A DNA stretch of 64,000 nucleotides from Chloroflexota bacterium. GTDB taxonomy: Bacteria > Chloroflexota > Anaerolineae > B4-G1 > SLSP01. Shown here one piece after another: positions 51,240-59,413 of this stretch. The notes beneath the pieces were generated by a model that was given only the letters and a program-made list of their open reading frames with translations, did no database searches and was not told the DNA's origin. Position 1 is the first letter of the stretch. Every line of letters starts with the position of its first letter. The stretch is taken from the NCBI GenBank assembly GCA_019873645.1, contig JAIOAX010000007.1, positions 90,944 to 154,943 on the forward strand, given 5' to 3'. Position numbers and translations under genes: made by a program.

Positions 51240-51707
51240 ATGAGTAATCAAGATGACCTGTGTGATGTCATTGAAGTCCGCACTCCTGATATTGATGCGG
51301 AGGCCATTATGCGCCAGATACGCACCGCTATCCAGGAGCGCCGTGTAGCCTCTGGACTAGAAACGGCAGAGTTTGATGTTTTAGCAAAGGGAGTGCTTGT
51401 ACAACCAACCCTGGCTGACCTGCGCCGTGATTTGGAACGCTTAGCCGAGACCATGCGACATGGTGATATAGAGATGTTCCTCAGCGATGTGCGTCCTTCG
51501 CCTGTCAGGGGTTTGATTCAACGTTTCCGTGCCATTGTGCATAAGGCGATCTTGTTCTACGTCAATCGCCTGGCTGCGCGCCAGGCAATGACCGATCGTC
51601 AGGTACTTTCGACACTCAGGACGGCTTTTCACTTAATTGCAGCCCAGCAGGCGCGCATTGAGGCATTGGAGCGTGCATCTAAGGCAGCAGATGAGACAAC
51701 CGGGTAA
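51240..51707 (+). CDS. Small amphipathic/coiled-coil protein of the glycan locus (PLxG-RQ module)
   Basis: A 155-residue protein; ATG 51240 is preferred over GTG 51234. I know no named family. The N-terminus (IDAEAIMRQIRTAIQERR) is helical. Residues about 83-120 read SPVRGLIQRFRAIVHKAILFYVNRLAARQAM, a strongly amphipathic helix pair that aligns with three copies in the next protein and one in the protein at 59414. The C-terminus (IAAQQARIEALERA) is a coiled coil. There is no signal peptide and no clear full membrane helix, so peripheral membrane association on the cytoplasmic side is likely. Its position between paralogous glycosyltransferases suggests a scaffold or chain-length role; this is inference. 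Confidence 0.75.
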   Translation: MSNQDDLCDVIEVRTPDIDAEAIMRQIRTAIQERRVASGLETAEFDVLAKGVLVQPTLADLRRDLERLAETMRHGDIEMFLSDVRPSPVRGLIQRFRAIVHKAILFYVNRLAARQAMTDRQVLSTLRTAFHLIAAQQARIEALERASKAADETTG

Positions 51708-51732
51708 CATCAGTGATATGATCTGAGAGGAT

Positions 51733-52893
51733 ATGCTAAACCTCTGGACCCCCTCAGAACAAGCCTATATCGCCCGCCTCTACGCCCTGGCGGATGTGAC
51801 CGACCGGGCGTACGCGGTGCGCTCCATGATCCCATTGCTTGGTCCCCTGGTCGTCTGGCTGCGACGTAACCTGACTACCCATCTGCGTGAAGCCTATTTT
51901 GACCCTATCGTAGAACGGCAAGTTCTGTTCAACCGCAAGCTGGCCGATGCGTTGTGCGCCGCCTGGCAATTTCTCAAGGAACGGGCAGTTGATGAAGGGA
52001 ATCATTTCGTTGCTCCTGAAGTACAACGCAGTGCGGCGGCGCGTGAGCTGCTGGAACAGGCGACCATGGCTGCCGCAGCGATGACGGTGTTCAATGCCCT
52101 GTTGTGGGCCGGGCCTTTGCCGGAGTATGGTGAATGTCTGGGAAAGGCGTTTTATCAAGCTTTGTATGCTGCCAGTCTGGCAAGTATGTCTCCGGTGAGT
52201 GAGACTCAAAAAAAGGCGAACCTGCAATTGTTGGAAAACATCCGGCAGTTGGCTCAAAAGATAGAGGCCCGGCCACGCTGGATGGCAAAATTCTACACCG
52301 AATCTCTCGTCCCCGATGTGATGCTCCGGGATTATCGGGTCCATTCATCCAAGCGGTTTATCGGCCCATTGATTGGCTGGTTGCGTTGTCGCCTGACTGC
52401 ACATTTGAAGGAAGCCTACCTTGACCCGACTTTGGAGCGCCAGGTTACATTCAATCGGCGGTTTCAAGCTGCATTGCACGATGCGACCGCACTTGAACGG
52501 GCCTCTGTGACCCGGTTGCGAGTTGCCGCCGACACGGTGGTTTGCCCCTATCGTGTATGTTCTTCGGTTCCCTTGCTCGGTCTGCTCATCGTCTGGCTGC
52601 GCCGTTGGTTGACCGCGCATATAGATGTACCTTACATAATCCCTATCCTTGAACGGCAGGCTGCGTTTAACCGCACCGCCGTCGAAGTCCTGGCGTTGAT
52701 TCAGCAACAGGCGGCCGACTTGCGCGGCTGCGAATCCGCTGTCGGTTCTTTGTTTGAACTGGCGTATGATCTGGCAGAATTGCAGGCGCGGGTAGAGTCG
52801 CTGACTCAAACGGCAGATGCGCAAGAGGAATTCAACACGTTGGTTGGGGAGCTGGTTTCCCGGATGCAAACCTGGATTGCGGAGGTCGGGTGA
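51733..52893 (+). CDS. Protein with three copies of the PLxG-RQ amphipathic module
   Basis: A 386-residue protein of no named family that I know. It contains three copies of one module, at about residues 28-70, 202-246 and 274-319. Each starts Y-x-V-x-S, then (I/V)PLLGPLVVWLRR..LT.HL.EAY.DP..ERQ..FNR or close variants. The copies differ at many positions, so the triplication is not recent. Regions between them are helical; the end (VESLTQTADAQEEFNTLV) is a coiled coil. The hydrophobic LLGPLVVWL segments are too short to span a membrane alone and may form in-plane or re-entrant helices. The next glycosyltransferase starts within its stop codon, indicating coupled expression. Confidence 0.75.
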   Translation: MLNLWTPSEQAYIARLYALADVTDRAYAVRSMIPLLGPLVVWLRRNLTTHLREAYFDPIVERQVLFNRKLADALCAAWQFLKERAVDEGNHFVAPEVQRSAAARELLEQATMAAAAMTVFNALLWAGPLPEYGECLGKAFYQALYAASLASMSPVSETQKKANLQLLENIRQLAQKIEARPRWMAKFYTESLVPDVMLRDYRVHSSKRFIGPLIGWLRCRLTAHLKEAYLDPTLERQVTFNRRFQAALHDATALERASVTRLRVAADTVVCPYRVCSSVPLLGLLIVWLRRWLTAHIDVPYIIPILERQAAFNRTAVEVLALIQQQAADLRGCESAVGSLFELAYDLAELQARVESLTQTADAQEEFNTLVGELVSRMQTWIAEVG

Positions 52894-53963
52894 TGCTGAC
52901 GCGCCTGTGCCAGTTTGCCCCGGCCATCAACCGGGGCGATGCGATGAGCCGTCAGGCCATCGAGATGCATCGCGCCGCCGAGTCTCTGGGTGTGACGGCG
53001 GCGCTGTTTGAATTTGGGCAAGGGGATGATCGCTCTGTTCCGGTGCAACTGTACACGGACTACCGGTCGCGTCCGGGTGACGTGATCATATTGCATTACG
53101 GCGGACGGCGGCATTATGAGGATTGGGTTGCACGCTTGCCGGGGCGCGTTTTTATCTACTCCCACAATGTTACCCCACCTCACTTTTATGAACGCATTGG
53201 CTTCCCCTGGGGCGAAGCGCTCTATCGTGGGCGTGATACATTGGCGGCCCTGGCGCATTTAGGCGGCCTGGCGGTCTCTGAATACAATCGCCGCGACATG
53301 CTGCGCGCGGGTTTTCGGGAAGTGACCGTTCTGCCGCTCATCCTGGACTTCGACACGCTACTTGCGGCGTCGCACACCGCTGAGGCGCAGGCCATCGTGG
53401 CACAATACCGGCAAGTGGGGACAATGAACTGGCTGCACGTGGGACGACTGGCGCCGAACAAACGCATCGAAGATATTGTGCGCGCCTTTTACGTTTATCA
53501 TACAACGCTCAACCCCAACTCGCGCTTGTTTCTGGTTGGCTCGGACAAGGACATGGAAGGCTACACACAACCGTTGCGGCGCTGGGTCGAAGCCCTGGGC
53601 ATTGCATCGGCCGTCATCTTCACCGGACGGGTGAGTGATGCTGAACTGGGCGGCTATTACGCATTGGCCGACCTGTATGTGTGCTTGAGCGCCCATGAAG
53701 GCTTCTGCATTCCGCTGGTTGAGGCGATGTTGCATCGTGTGCCCGTCATTGCGCTGCGTGGCACGGCGGTCACCGAGACGATGGGGCCTGCCGGCATTCT
53801 GGTGGATACACCGGACCCACGATTGATTGCACAAATTGCATATTTGTTGTACGATGATTCCAGGTATCGAGAAGCTATCATCGCCGGGCAGTTAACGCAG
53901 GCGCAGGTATGGCGCCCGGAATGCGCGCTTGAAGCGTTTTGGAAGTGGATACGAGAGCAATAG
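52893..53963 (+). CDS. GT4 family glycosyltransferase, paralog of the one at 50133
   Basis: ATG 52893 lies seven bases after GGAGG and overlaps the preceding TGA; the track start at GTG 52890 is one codon earlier. The 356-residue GT-B protein has the acceptor-side LCQFAPAINRGDAMSRQAIE and YSHNVTPPHFY, and the donor-side MNWLHVGRLAPNKRIEDIV, LVGSDKDMEGY and AHEGFCIPLVEAMLHRVPVI. It shares order and many motifs with the transferase at 50133-51206. GC content is back to the level of the surrounding genome here. A truncated gene follows in the same frame after the stop. Confidence 0.9.
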   Translation: MLTRLCQFAPAINRGDAMSRQAIEMHRAAESLGVTAALFEFGQGDDRSVPVQLYTDYRSRPGDVIILHYGGRRHYEDWVARLPGRVFIYSHNVTPPHFYERIGFPWGEALYRGRDTLAALAHLGGLAVSEYNRRDMLRAGFREVTVLPLILDFDTLLAASHTAEAQAIVAQYRQVGTMNWLHVGRLAPNKRIEDIVRAFYVYHTTLNPNSRLFLVGSDKDMEGYTQPLRRWVEALGIASAVIFTGRVSDAELGGYYALADLYVCLSAHEGFCIPLVEAMLHRVPVIALRGTAVTETMGPAGILVDTPDPRLIAQIAYLLYDDSRYREAIIAGQLTQAQVWRPECALEAFWKWIREQ

Positions 53964-53999
53964 AAATTACTAGAAGATGACAGATCCGGCGCCAGGTTA

Positions 54000-54764
54000 T
54001 TGGAGTACGATCATGATAATGAACAAAACTATTGCCCCTCTTCTGAGAAGCTTGCCTCTGGGACTAATGCTCACCGGATTACTCTTCCTGATGATGGCGA
54101 TGATGGTTACAGTTACTGGCGTATTCCTATGCCGTTTGGCTTTTTGCGTGTTGTGCCAGGTTTTGGCAGCTTGCGAGCCCCGGGGCGATTATGGCAAATT
54201 GGACTCTTTGCCATTTCTATAATAAGTGGTGTAACAATATGGCGGCTGTTGGAACAGTTCAACTCCAAGGTCGCGGCTTTGCTTTGCATGGGCGTGGGGG
54301 TGGCGGTTGTTTCTTGCTTACGAGCTAGCCCGTCTCAATCTGCGGCGACGGTGTTGATCCCACCAGTATGTCCCTGGATGCACGAAACATTGCCGGCCGA
54401 TGCAGTGTTATTACATGCACCCTGGGTGCTAGAGGGTAAAGTGGAAGATGGCATCTTTGTATGGCCGGATGCGGAGAAGATGTTTTGTGCCATCTATCAT
54501 CGGAGGAAAATCGTTAATGGTTCATTGGCTTATATGCCGCCGGAACAACAAGCCCTTCAACAGTGTTTGGTACATTTCCCAAGTGAGCAGGCCATGGATT
54601 GTGTGCATAGAGTAGGGATAACGCATATTTTGATAGATCGCAAGGATATTCCTGGAGATTTGAGCCGCCAGCTTAATGATCCAGGTGAATTACTCAGATT
54701 GGGGCTTGTAGAGTTGTATCGTGACGGGACACATATACTCTATTCTGTAAGCAAAGAAATGTGA
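54000..54764 (+). pseudogene. 5'-truncated remnant of a large membrane protein (GT39/YfhO-like C-terminus)
   Basis: A 254-residue frame opening at TTG 54000 with no good ribosome binding site. From about residue 40 it reads WRIPMPFGFLRVVPGFGSLRAPGRLWQIGLF, the VPGF.S.R.P.R motif found two-thirds along large polytopic glycosyltransferase-like membrane proteins. One or two hydrophobic helices and an extracytoplasmic-type domain (about 110-254) ending ITHILIDRKDIPGDLSRQL follow, as in the C-terminal part of such proteins. The expected 350-450 N-terminal residues are absent. The frame is open back to the stop of the preceding GT gene, which would fit a deletion joint. A second short frame (53977-54222) encodes a hydrophobic stretch that may be scrambled N-terminal sequence. 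It could alternatively be a shortened functional protein. Confidence 0.5.
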
Positions 54765-54786
54765 TGAAATGTCAAGGAGGTTCCTT

Positions 54787-57030
54787 ATGACAACTTACCT
54801 GTATGCTAGTTATCGCCGTAAAATCTTGATAGTTGTGTTGATCTTCATGGTGTTGATAAGTTGGATTGAACCATCTGGAGTCATAGCTCAACCAACTGCG
54901 GGGATAATCCGCGTGGCGCCGACCGGTACCGATACGTCCGGCTGTGGTTCTGAGAGCACACCATGCCGGACGATCCAGTATGCGGTCAATGCTGCCGCCT
55001 CCGGCGATACGATCAAGATTGCGCAGGGCACATATACCGGTTCCGGAGGGGCAGTGGTCAGCATTAAGAAAAGCCTTACGCTTATCGGTGGGTATACTAC
55101 CTCGAATTGGGACACCCCCTCGACCGATCCGGCGTTGACGATCATTGATGGCGAGCATGTTCGACGTGGCGTCGAAATCAGCGATGTGGTCGGCAATGTC
55201 AGTATTGCGTTTCAGGGCCTGACGATCCGCAATGGCTTTAACGACAAGACGCTGGCAGGCGGAGAATTTATCGGCGGGGGAATGTTGTGCCGGAGCGGCG
55301 ATGCAGGTAAGACGGTTACCCTGTCTCTCACGTCGGTGAAGTTTGAAAATAATCAGGTACAGGGGACGACCAATGGCCCGGCAGGCGGCGGCGGGGCCGG
55401 TTTTTACGAGAAATGCCCGGTCACGATGCAGCAAGTGACCTTTAGCGGCAATCAGGTGATCGCCGGGGATGCTACCAATAATACACGCGGCGGACAGGCC
55501 TTGGGCGGCGGCTTTTTTGCTACCAACGGAAGCCACATTACGGCCAACACGATTGTCCTGGTCAATAACACGGCTCGAGCCGGTTCTGGGGGGCAAGGTT
55601 ACCTGAACGATACATGGAATCGCGCCGATGCTCTGGGTGGTGGCGCGGCAATGCAGTATAACAATGTCAACATTGTGGGAATTACGGCGACAAATAATCA
55701 AGCCGTCGCAGGCAGTGGCTCTGCGTATGGCGGTTTTGCCTGTGGGGGGGCGCTTTTCTTTGAGCACAACACCGGCACGGTCGCTATCAGCGACGGCGTA
55801 TTGAGCGGCAACCAGGTGACCGGCGGTGCATCTACTTCTGAAGGCGGCGCCAGCTCCGGCGGCGCGATCATGTCGACAGATAGCGTGTTGTCTTTGGAAC
55901 GTTTAACCATCGTCAACAATTCCAGCATCGGCGGCGCCGGCAGTGACGGCGGCGATGCTGGCGGCGGTGCGCTCTATTTCACCCGTGCTGTGAGTCCCTG
56001 GGGCGCCCCCAGTACTGTGACCGGCGTCAACCTCATCATCGCCGATAATGTAGCCGAGGCCGGCGCCGGCGCGAATCGCTGGGGCGGCGGCGGCGGCATC
56101 TTCAGCCAGAATACCGATTTGACGCTGTATCACGCGACGTTTTCTGGCAACCGGGTGTTGGATTCGATGCAGGCGCCGGCCCTGATCGCGCTCAATTATG
56201 CCGGCACAGATATAGGCTGGAGTACAGCACGTTTGTATTACTCTATTATTGCCAATCACACGCCAGCTTCTTTCAGTTATGCTGCGATGGCGCTCAGCTC
56301 CGGGGATACGTTGCAGATGAACTATACGCTGTTCTATAACAACGGTGGGCGCAATTACGGCGGCAGCGGCTCCATCTCCAATAATAACGAAGTCCCAAGC
56401 GGCAATCCGGCGTTTGTCAGCCCGGGCGCGCCTAATTATAACTATCACATCACCTACAGTTCCGCGGCCCGTGATCGAGCCATTGGCAGCAGCACAACAC
56501 TCGATATTGACAAGGATGCTCGCCCCATCGGCGCTGCTTCGGACGTCGGTGCCGACGAGTACGTTTTACACAATGCGCACCTTGTGGTATCGGCATTTAA
56601 TACGCCGACCAATATCGTCGCTGGTGGCAGCACCTCGCATACGGTGGTGCATCGGATCGTCGTGCAGAATACCGGCGATATTGCGGCTACGACGGCTACC
56701 TTGACCGAGCAATTGTCCACGCCTTCCGCGCCGCTCTCGATGAATGTTTCATCTGGGCCGACATGTACCAGCGGAACCTGCAATTACAATGCCACTACGC
56801 GCCGAATAACCTGGTCAGGCAGTGTGCCCAGCGGCGGCTCCGTGACCATCACTTACGACCTGCTGGTCAATGTCCCCACCGACTACACGGCCTCCACCGC
56901 GATTCCCTCCACCCTCAATTACAGTTTTGCGGACAATGAAGGTGGCTCTGGGAACGGTACACTGGTATCTTCAGTTTTTATCAATGCCAGGCAGGTATAT
57001 TTGCCGCTTGTTGCCAGGCTCAATGAATGA
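54787..57030 (+). CDS. Secreted right-handed parallel beta-helix protein with LPLV tail
   Basis: The start is ATG 54787 after AAGGAGG; the track ATG at 54769 lies before that site. The 747-residue protein has a signal peptide (RKILIVVLIFMVLISWI, cleavage near VIAQ), then CRTIQYAVNAAASGDTIKIAQGTY, the typical opening of DUF1565/pectate-lyase-like and choice-of-anchor-Q beta-helix proteins. Residues about 60-590 carry Gly/Asn-rich rungs (repeats of GGGxxF, NNTxxxGSGG, SGNQV). A DUF11-like immunoglobulin-type domain (about 610-735) precedes the tail VYLPLVARLNE. No catalytic residues are apparent. It is probably a surface adhesin or structural protein exported next to the glycan machinery. The next gene starts inside its 3' end. 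Confidence 0.82.
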   Translation: MTTYLYASYRRKILIVVLIFMVLISWIEPSGVIAQPTAGIIRVAPTGTDTSGCGSESTPCRTIQYAVNAAASGDTIKIAQGTYTGSGGAVVSIKKSLTLIGGYTTSNWDTPSTDPALTIIDGEHVRRGVEISDVVGNVSIAFQGLTIRNGFNDKTLAGGEFIGGGMLCRSGDAGKTVTLSLTSVKFENNQVQGTTNGPAGGGGAGFYEKCPVTMQQVTFSGNQVIAGDATNNTRGGQALGGGFFATNGSHITANTIVLVNNTARAGSGGQGYLNDTWNRADALGGGAAMQYNNVNIVGITATNNQAVAGSGSAYGGFACGGALFFEHNTGTVAISDGVLSGNQVTGGASTSEGGASSGGAIMSTDSVLSLERLTIVNNSSIGGAGSDGGDAGGGALYFTRAVSPWGAPSTVTGVNLIIADNVAEAGAGANRWGGGGGIFSQNTDLTLYHATFSGNRVLDSMQAPALIALNYAGTDIGWSTARLYYSIIANHTPASFSYAAMALSSGDTLQMNYTLFYNNGGRNYGGSGSISNNNEVPSGNPAFVSPGAPNYNYHITYSSAARDRAIGSSTTLDIDKDARPIGAASDVGADEYVLHNAHLVVSAFNTPTNIVAGGSTSHTVVHRIVVQNTGDIAATTATLTEQLSTPSAPLSMNVSSGPTCTSGTCNYNATTRRITWSGSVPSGGSVTITYDLLVNVPTDYTASTAIPSTLNYSFADNEGGSGNGTLVSSVFINARQVYLPLVARLNE

Positions 57031-59320
57031 ACCTTTGACTTTTTCCGTAATCGTCAACACGACCGATCGCGCCGGGCCGTTGCGCACGCTCTTGCGAGCT
57101 TTGGAGCAGCAATCCTATCCACATTTTGAGGTTGTGGTTGTCGTAGGGCCGACCCGCGACAATACGCTGGAAGTGCTGGATGAGTACGCCGGACGGGTGC
57201 GTGTGTTGCGCTGCGCGCACGCCAATCTAAGTGAATCGCGCAACATCGGCTTGCTGGCGGCGCGTGGCGACCTGGTGGCCTATATTGACGATGACGCGGT
57301 CCCGTGTTATCACTGGCTGGCGCACCTTGCGCGCCTGTTTGCCGATCCGCATATAGACGCGACCGGCGGCGTCGTCTATATGATTCATCCCCAGGAAACC
57401 GCCATTCAACATCGGATTGGCTTGATGTCGTCTATGTTTGAGCATTATGACGTGCGCGCTTCGTGGTTGGAACACCTCACTCCGACGGGCTTTGGATCGC
57501 AATGGGCGGCACGGATGATGGGGACGAACATGGCTTTCCGACGCCGGCCATTGCTGGATGTGGGCGGCTTCGATGAGTTCTACGTTTACATCGGAGAAGA
57601 GACGGATGTGATGTTGCGTATGCTCAATGCCGGTTACACCGTACATCCTGTCAAAGAATCGGCTGTTTACCATGCGCCGGCTTCCAGTCGTAACCGAACG
57701 ATGTTCAGTGCTTATGGCCGTTGGTGGATGCAAACCCGTTCCGGGACGTATTTTACCATCAAAAACGGTCGCCATGCGGGCGAACCGGCCGGGCGTATCC
57801 TGGTGCGTTGCCTGCAACTGGCGCACGGCCATTGGATGGCTTACGGACAGTCGCGGCGTGAGCGCAAAATCACCTTTGCGCAGCTCTGGCGGATGCGGTT
57901 TGGGGAACTCTATGCCATTATTGTCGGCGCGCTCCACGGTTTGTACGCGCCACGCCGGCTCATTGATGAGAAAACGAGGGCATCAGCTATGCAGGTATCT
58001 GAACCGATTTTGCCTTTCCAAAACGCGGCATCAGCTTTCCAGGGCGCAGTGGATCCGATCGGCGGACGGCAGCCGGTGCATGCGTTGCCTGATCCGCCGT
58101 TGCGCCTGTGTCTGCTGAGCGGCTCGTATCCGCCGGAGCAGTATGATGGGGTGGGGCGGCTGACTCATCTGATGGCGCAGGGGTTGCACGAATGTGGGCA
58201 TACCGTCCATGTCATTGCGCGCGGTGATAGGGAGACCGTCGCGTTTTACGATGGCGCTTACGTCCATCGCATTCCCTATCAGACAGAACGTTACAGCCTT
58301 TACCGGGGTTTCCCCAACCTGTTTCACACCTTAAATTACAGCCACGCCGTTTACGATAAGGTGCGTCGTCTGCTGCTGAACGACGGCATTCAGATCGTGG
58401 ATTCTCCTATCTGGCAATTCGAGGGGTTGGTGACGGCGGTAAGCGGCAGTGTGCCGACGGTTGTGCGCCTGGTGACGGCTGCGCCACAGGTAGCGCGCAT
58501 CCATGCCGATGACAGCGAGGACCCACACCTGATGGCGGAGATGGAGCGTGCGTTGATCGCACGGGCGCACCACGTGTTGCCCAATACGGCGGCCACCCTT
58601 GCCGCCGCGCGCGATTTGTACGGTGCAGATTTGCTCGATGGTCGTGCCACCATTGTCCCTTACGGCATTGTCCCCGTGCCGGACGAGAACATTTGCCCGT
58701 TTGATGTGCAACGACCCCCAGAGCATTTCACAGTGCTGTTCGTGGGGCGGTTGGAAAAGCGTAAGGGAATTATGGACCTGTTTGAGGCCATCCCTTTGGT
58801 GTTGAAGAAACAACCTAACGTGAAATTTATCATTGCCGGACAGGACAACAGCCACAGCGACGGTTTTCAGCGTCGGACGGGGCAGAGCTATCCGGCATAC
58901 TTCGCCGAACATTTTCGCCGTTATACCGATCACGTTGAGTTTACCGGCATGGTCTCCGACGCCGTGTTGCAGTCGCTTTACCGGACGTGTGATGTGTTCG
59001 TAGCGCCGTCGTTGTACGAATCCTTCGGCTTGATTTACCTGGAAGCGATGAATTACGCCAAACCTGTCGTCGCCTGTCATGTCGGCGGCGTGCCGGAAGT
59101 GGTGGAGCATGGCGTGACCGGCTTGTTGACCGATCCCGCGGCGCCCGCGGCGCTGGCCGAAGCCTTGCTCATGTTCTTGCAAACGCCTGCCAGGCTTTAC
59201 GAATTCGGCATGGCCGGCCGACAACGCCTGCTGAAGCAGTTTACTTATATACAGATGGCGCGCAATTTTGAGAAAGTCTACCGCGCCGTGCTCGCACGGT
59301 CGGCCGATGTGTGTTCTTAG
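57023..59320 (+). CDS. Two-domain glycosyltransferase (GT2 then GT4)
   Basis: The track ORF begins inside the preceding gene; the ATG at 57023 overlaps the upstream stop region (ATGAATGA) and starts MNEPLTFSVIVNTTDRAG, a natural GT2 beginning. The 765 residues hold a GT2 domain (about 1-310) with AYIDDDAVPCYHWL (DxD), GTNMAFRRRPLLDVGGFDEF and EETDVMLRMLNAG, a linker, and a GT4 domain (about 360-755) with LCLLSGSYPPEQYDGVGRLTH, VLFVGRLEKRKGIMDLFEAI and ESFGLIYLEAMNYAKPVVAC. Two consecutive transfers in one polypeptide are likely. It is the third multi-domain GT in the locus. GC content is high, like the genome background. Confidence 0.88.
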   Translation: MNEPLTFSVIVNTTDRAGPLRTLLRALEQQSYPHFEVVVVVGPTRDNTLEVLDEYAGRVRVLRCAHANLSESRNIGLLAARGDLVAYIDDDAVPCYHWLAHLARLFADPHIDATGGVVYMIHPQETAIQHRIGLMSSMFEHYDVRASWLEHLTPTGFGSQWAARMMGTNMAFRRRPLLDVGGFDEFYVYIGEETDVMLRMLNAGYTVHPVKESAVYHAPASSRNRTMFSAYGRWWMQTRSGTYFTIKNGRHAGEPAGRILVRCLQLAHGHWMAYGQSRRERKITFAQLWRMRFGELYAIIVGALHGLYAPRRLIDEKTRASAMQVSEPILPFQNAASAFQGAVDPIGGRQPVHALPDPPLRLCLLSGSYPPEQYDGVGRLTHLMAQGLHECGHTVHVIARGDRETVAFYDGAYVHRIPYQTERYSLYRGFPNLFHTLNYSHAVYDKVRRLLLNDGIQIVDSPIWQFEGLVTAVSGSVPTVVRLVTAAPQVARIHADDSEDPHLMAEMERALIARAHHVLPNTAATLAAARDLYGADLLDGRATIVPYGIVPVPDENICPFDVQRPPEHFTVLFVGRLEKRKGIMDLFEAIPLVLKKQPNVKFIIAGQDNSHSDGFQRRTGQSYPAYFAEHFRRYTDHVEFTGMVSDAVLQSLYRTCDVFVAPSLYESFGLIYLEAMNYAKPVVACHVGGVPEVVEHGVTGLLTDPAAPAALAEALLMFLQTPARLYEFGMAGRQRLLKQFTYIQMARNFEKVYRAVLARSADVCS

Positions 59321-59363
59321 TGCCTTACCGGTGATAAAGTACACCATGCGGGCACGAAAATGG

Positions 59364-59397
59364 CCGACTACAAGACTGGCGACTCCATGACTATTTT
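59364..59397. repeat. GACTA-type short repeat before a ribosome binding site
   Basis: GACTACAAGACTGGCGACTCCATGACTATTTTTT leads into AAGGAGTGA of the next gene. It shares CGACTCCATGACTA with the tract upstream of treS (10136-10188). Confidence 0.55.
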
Positions 59398-59413
59398 TTG
59401 AAGGAGTGATACT

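Noticed and set aside
53977-54222. 81-codon hydrophobic ORF
   Set aside because: It is overlapped in another frame by the remnant with the VPGFGSLRAPGR motif and ends in non-family sequence; at most it is part of a decayed N-terminus.
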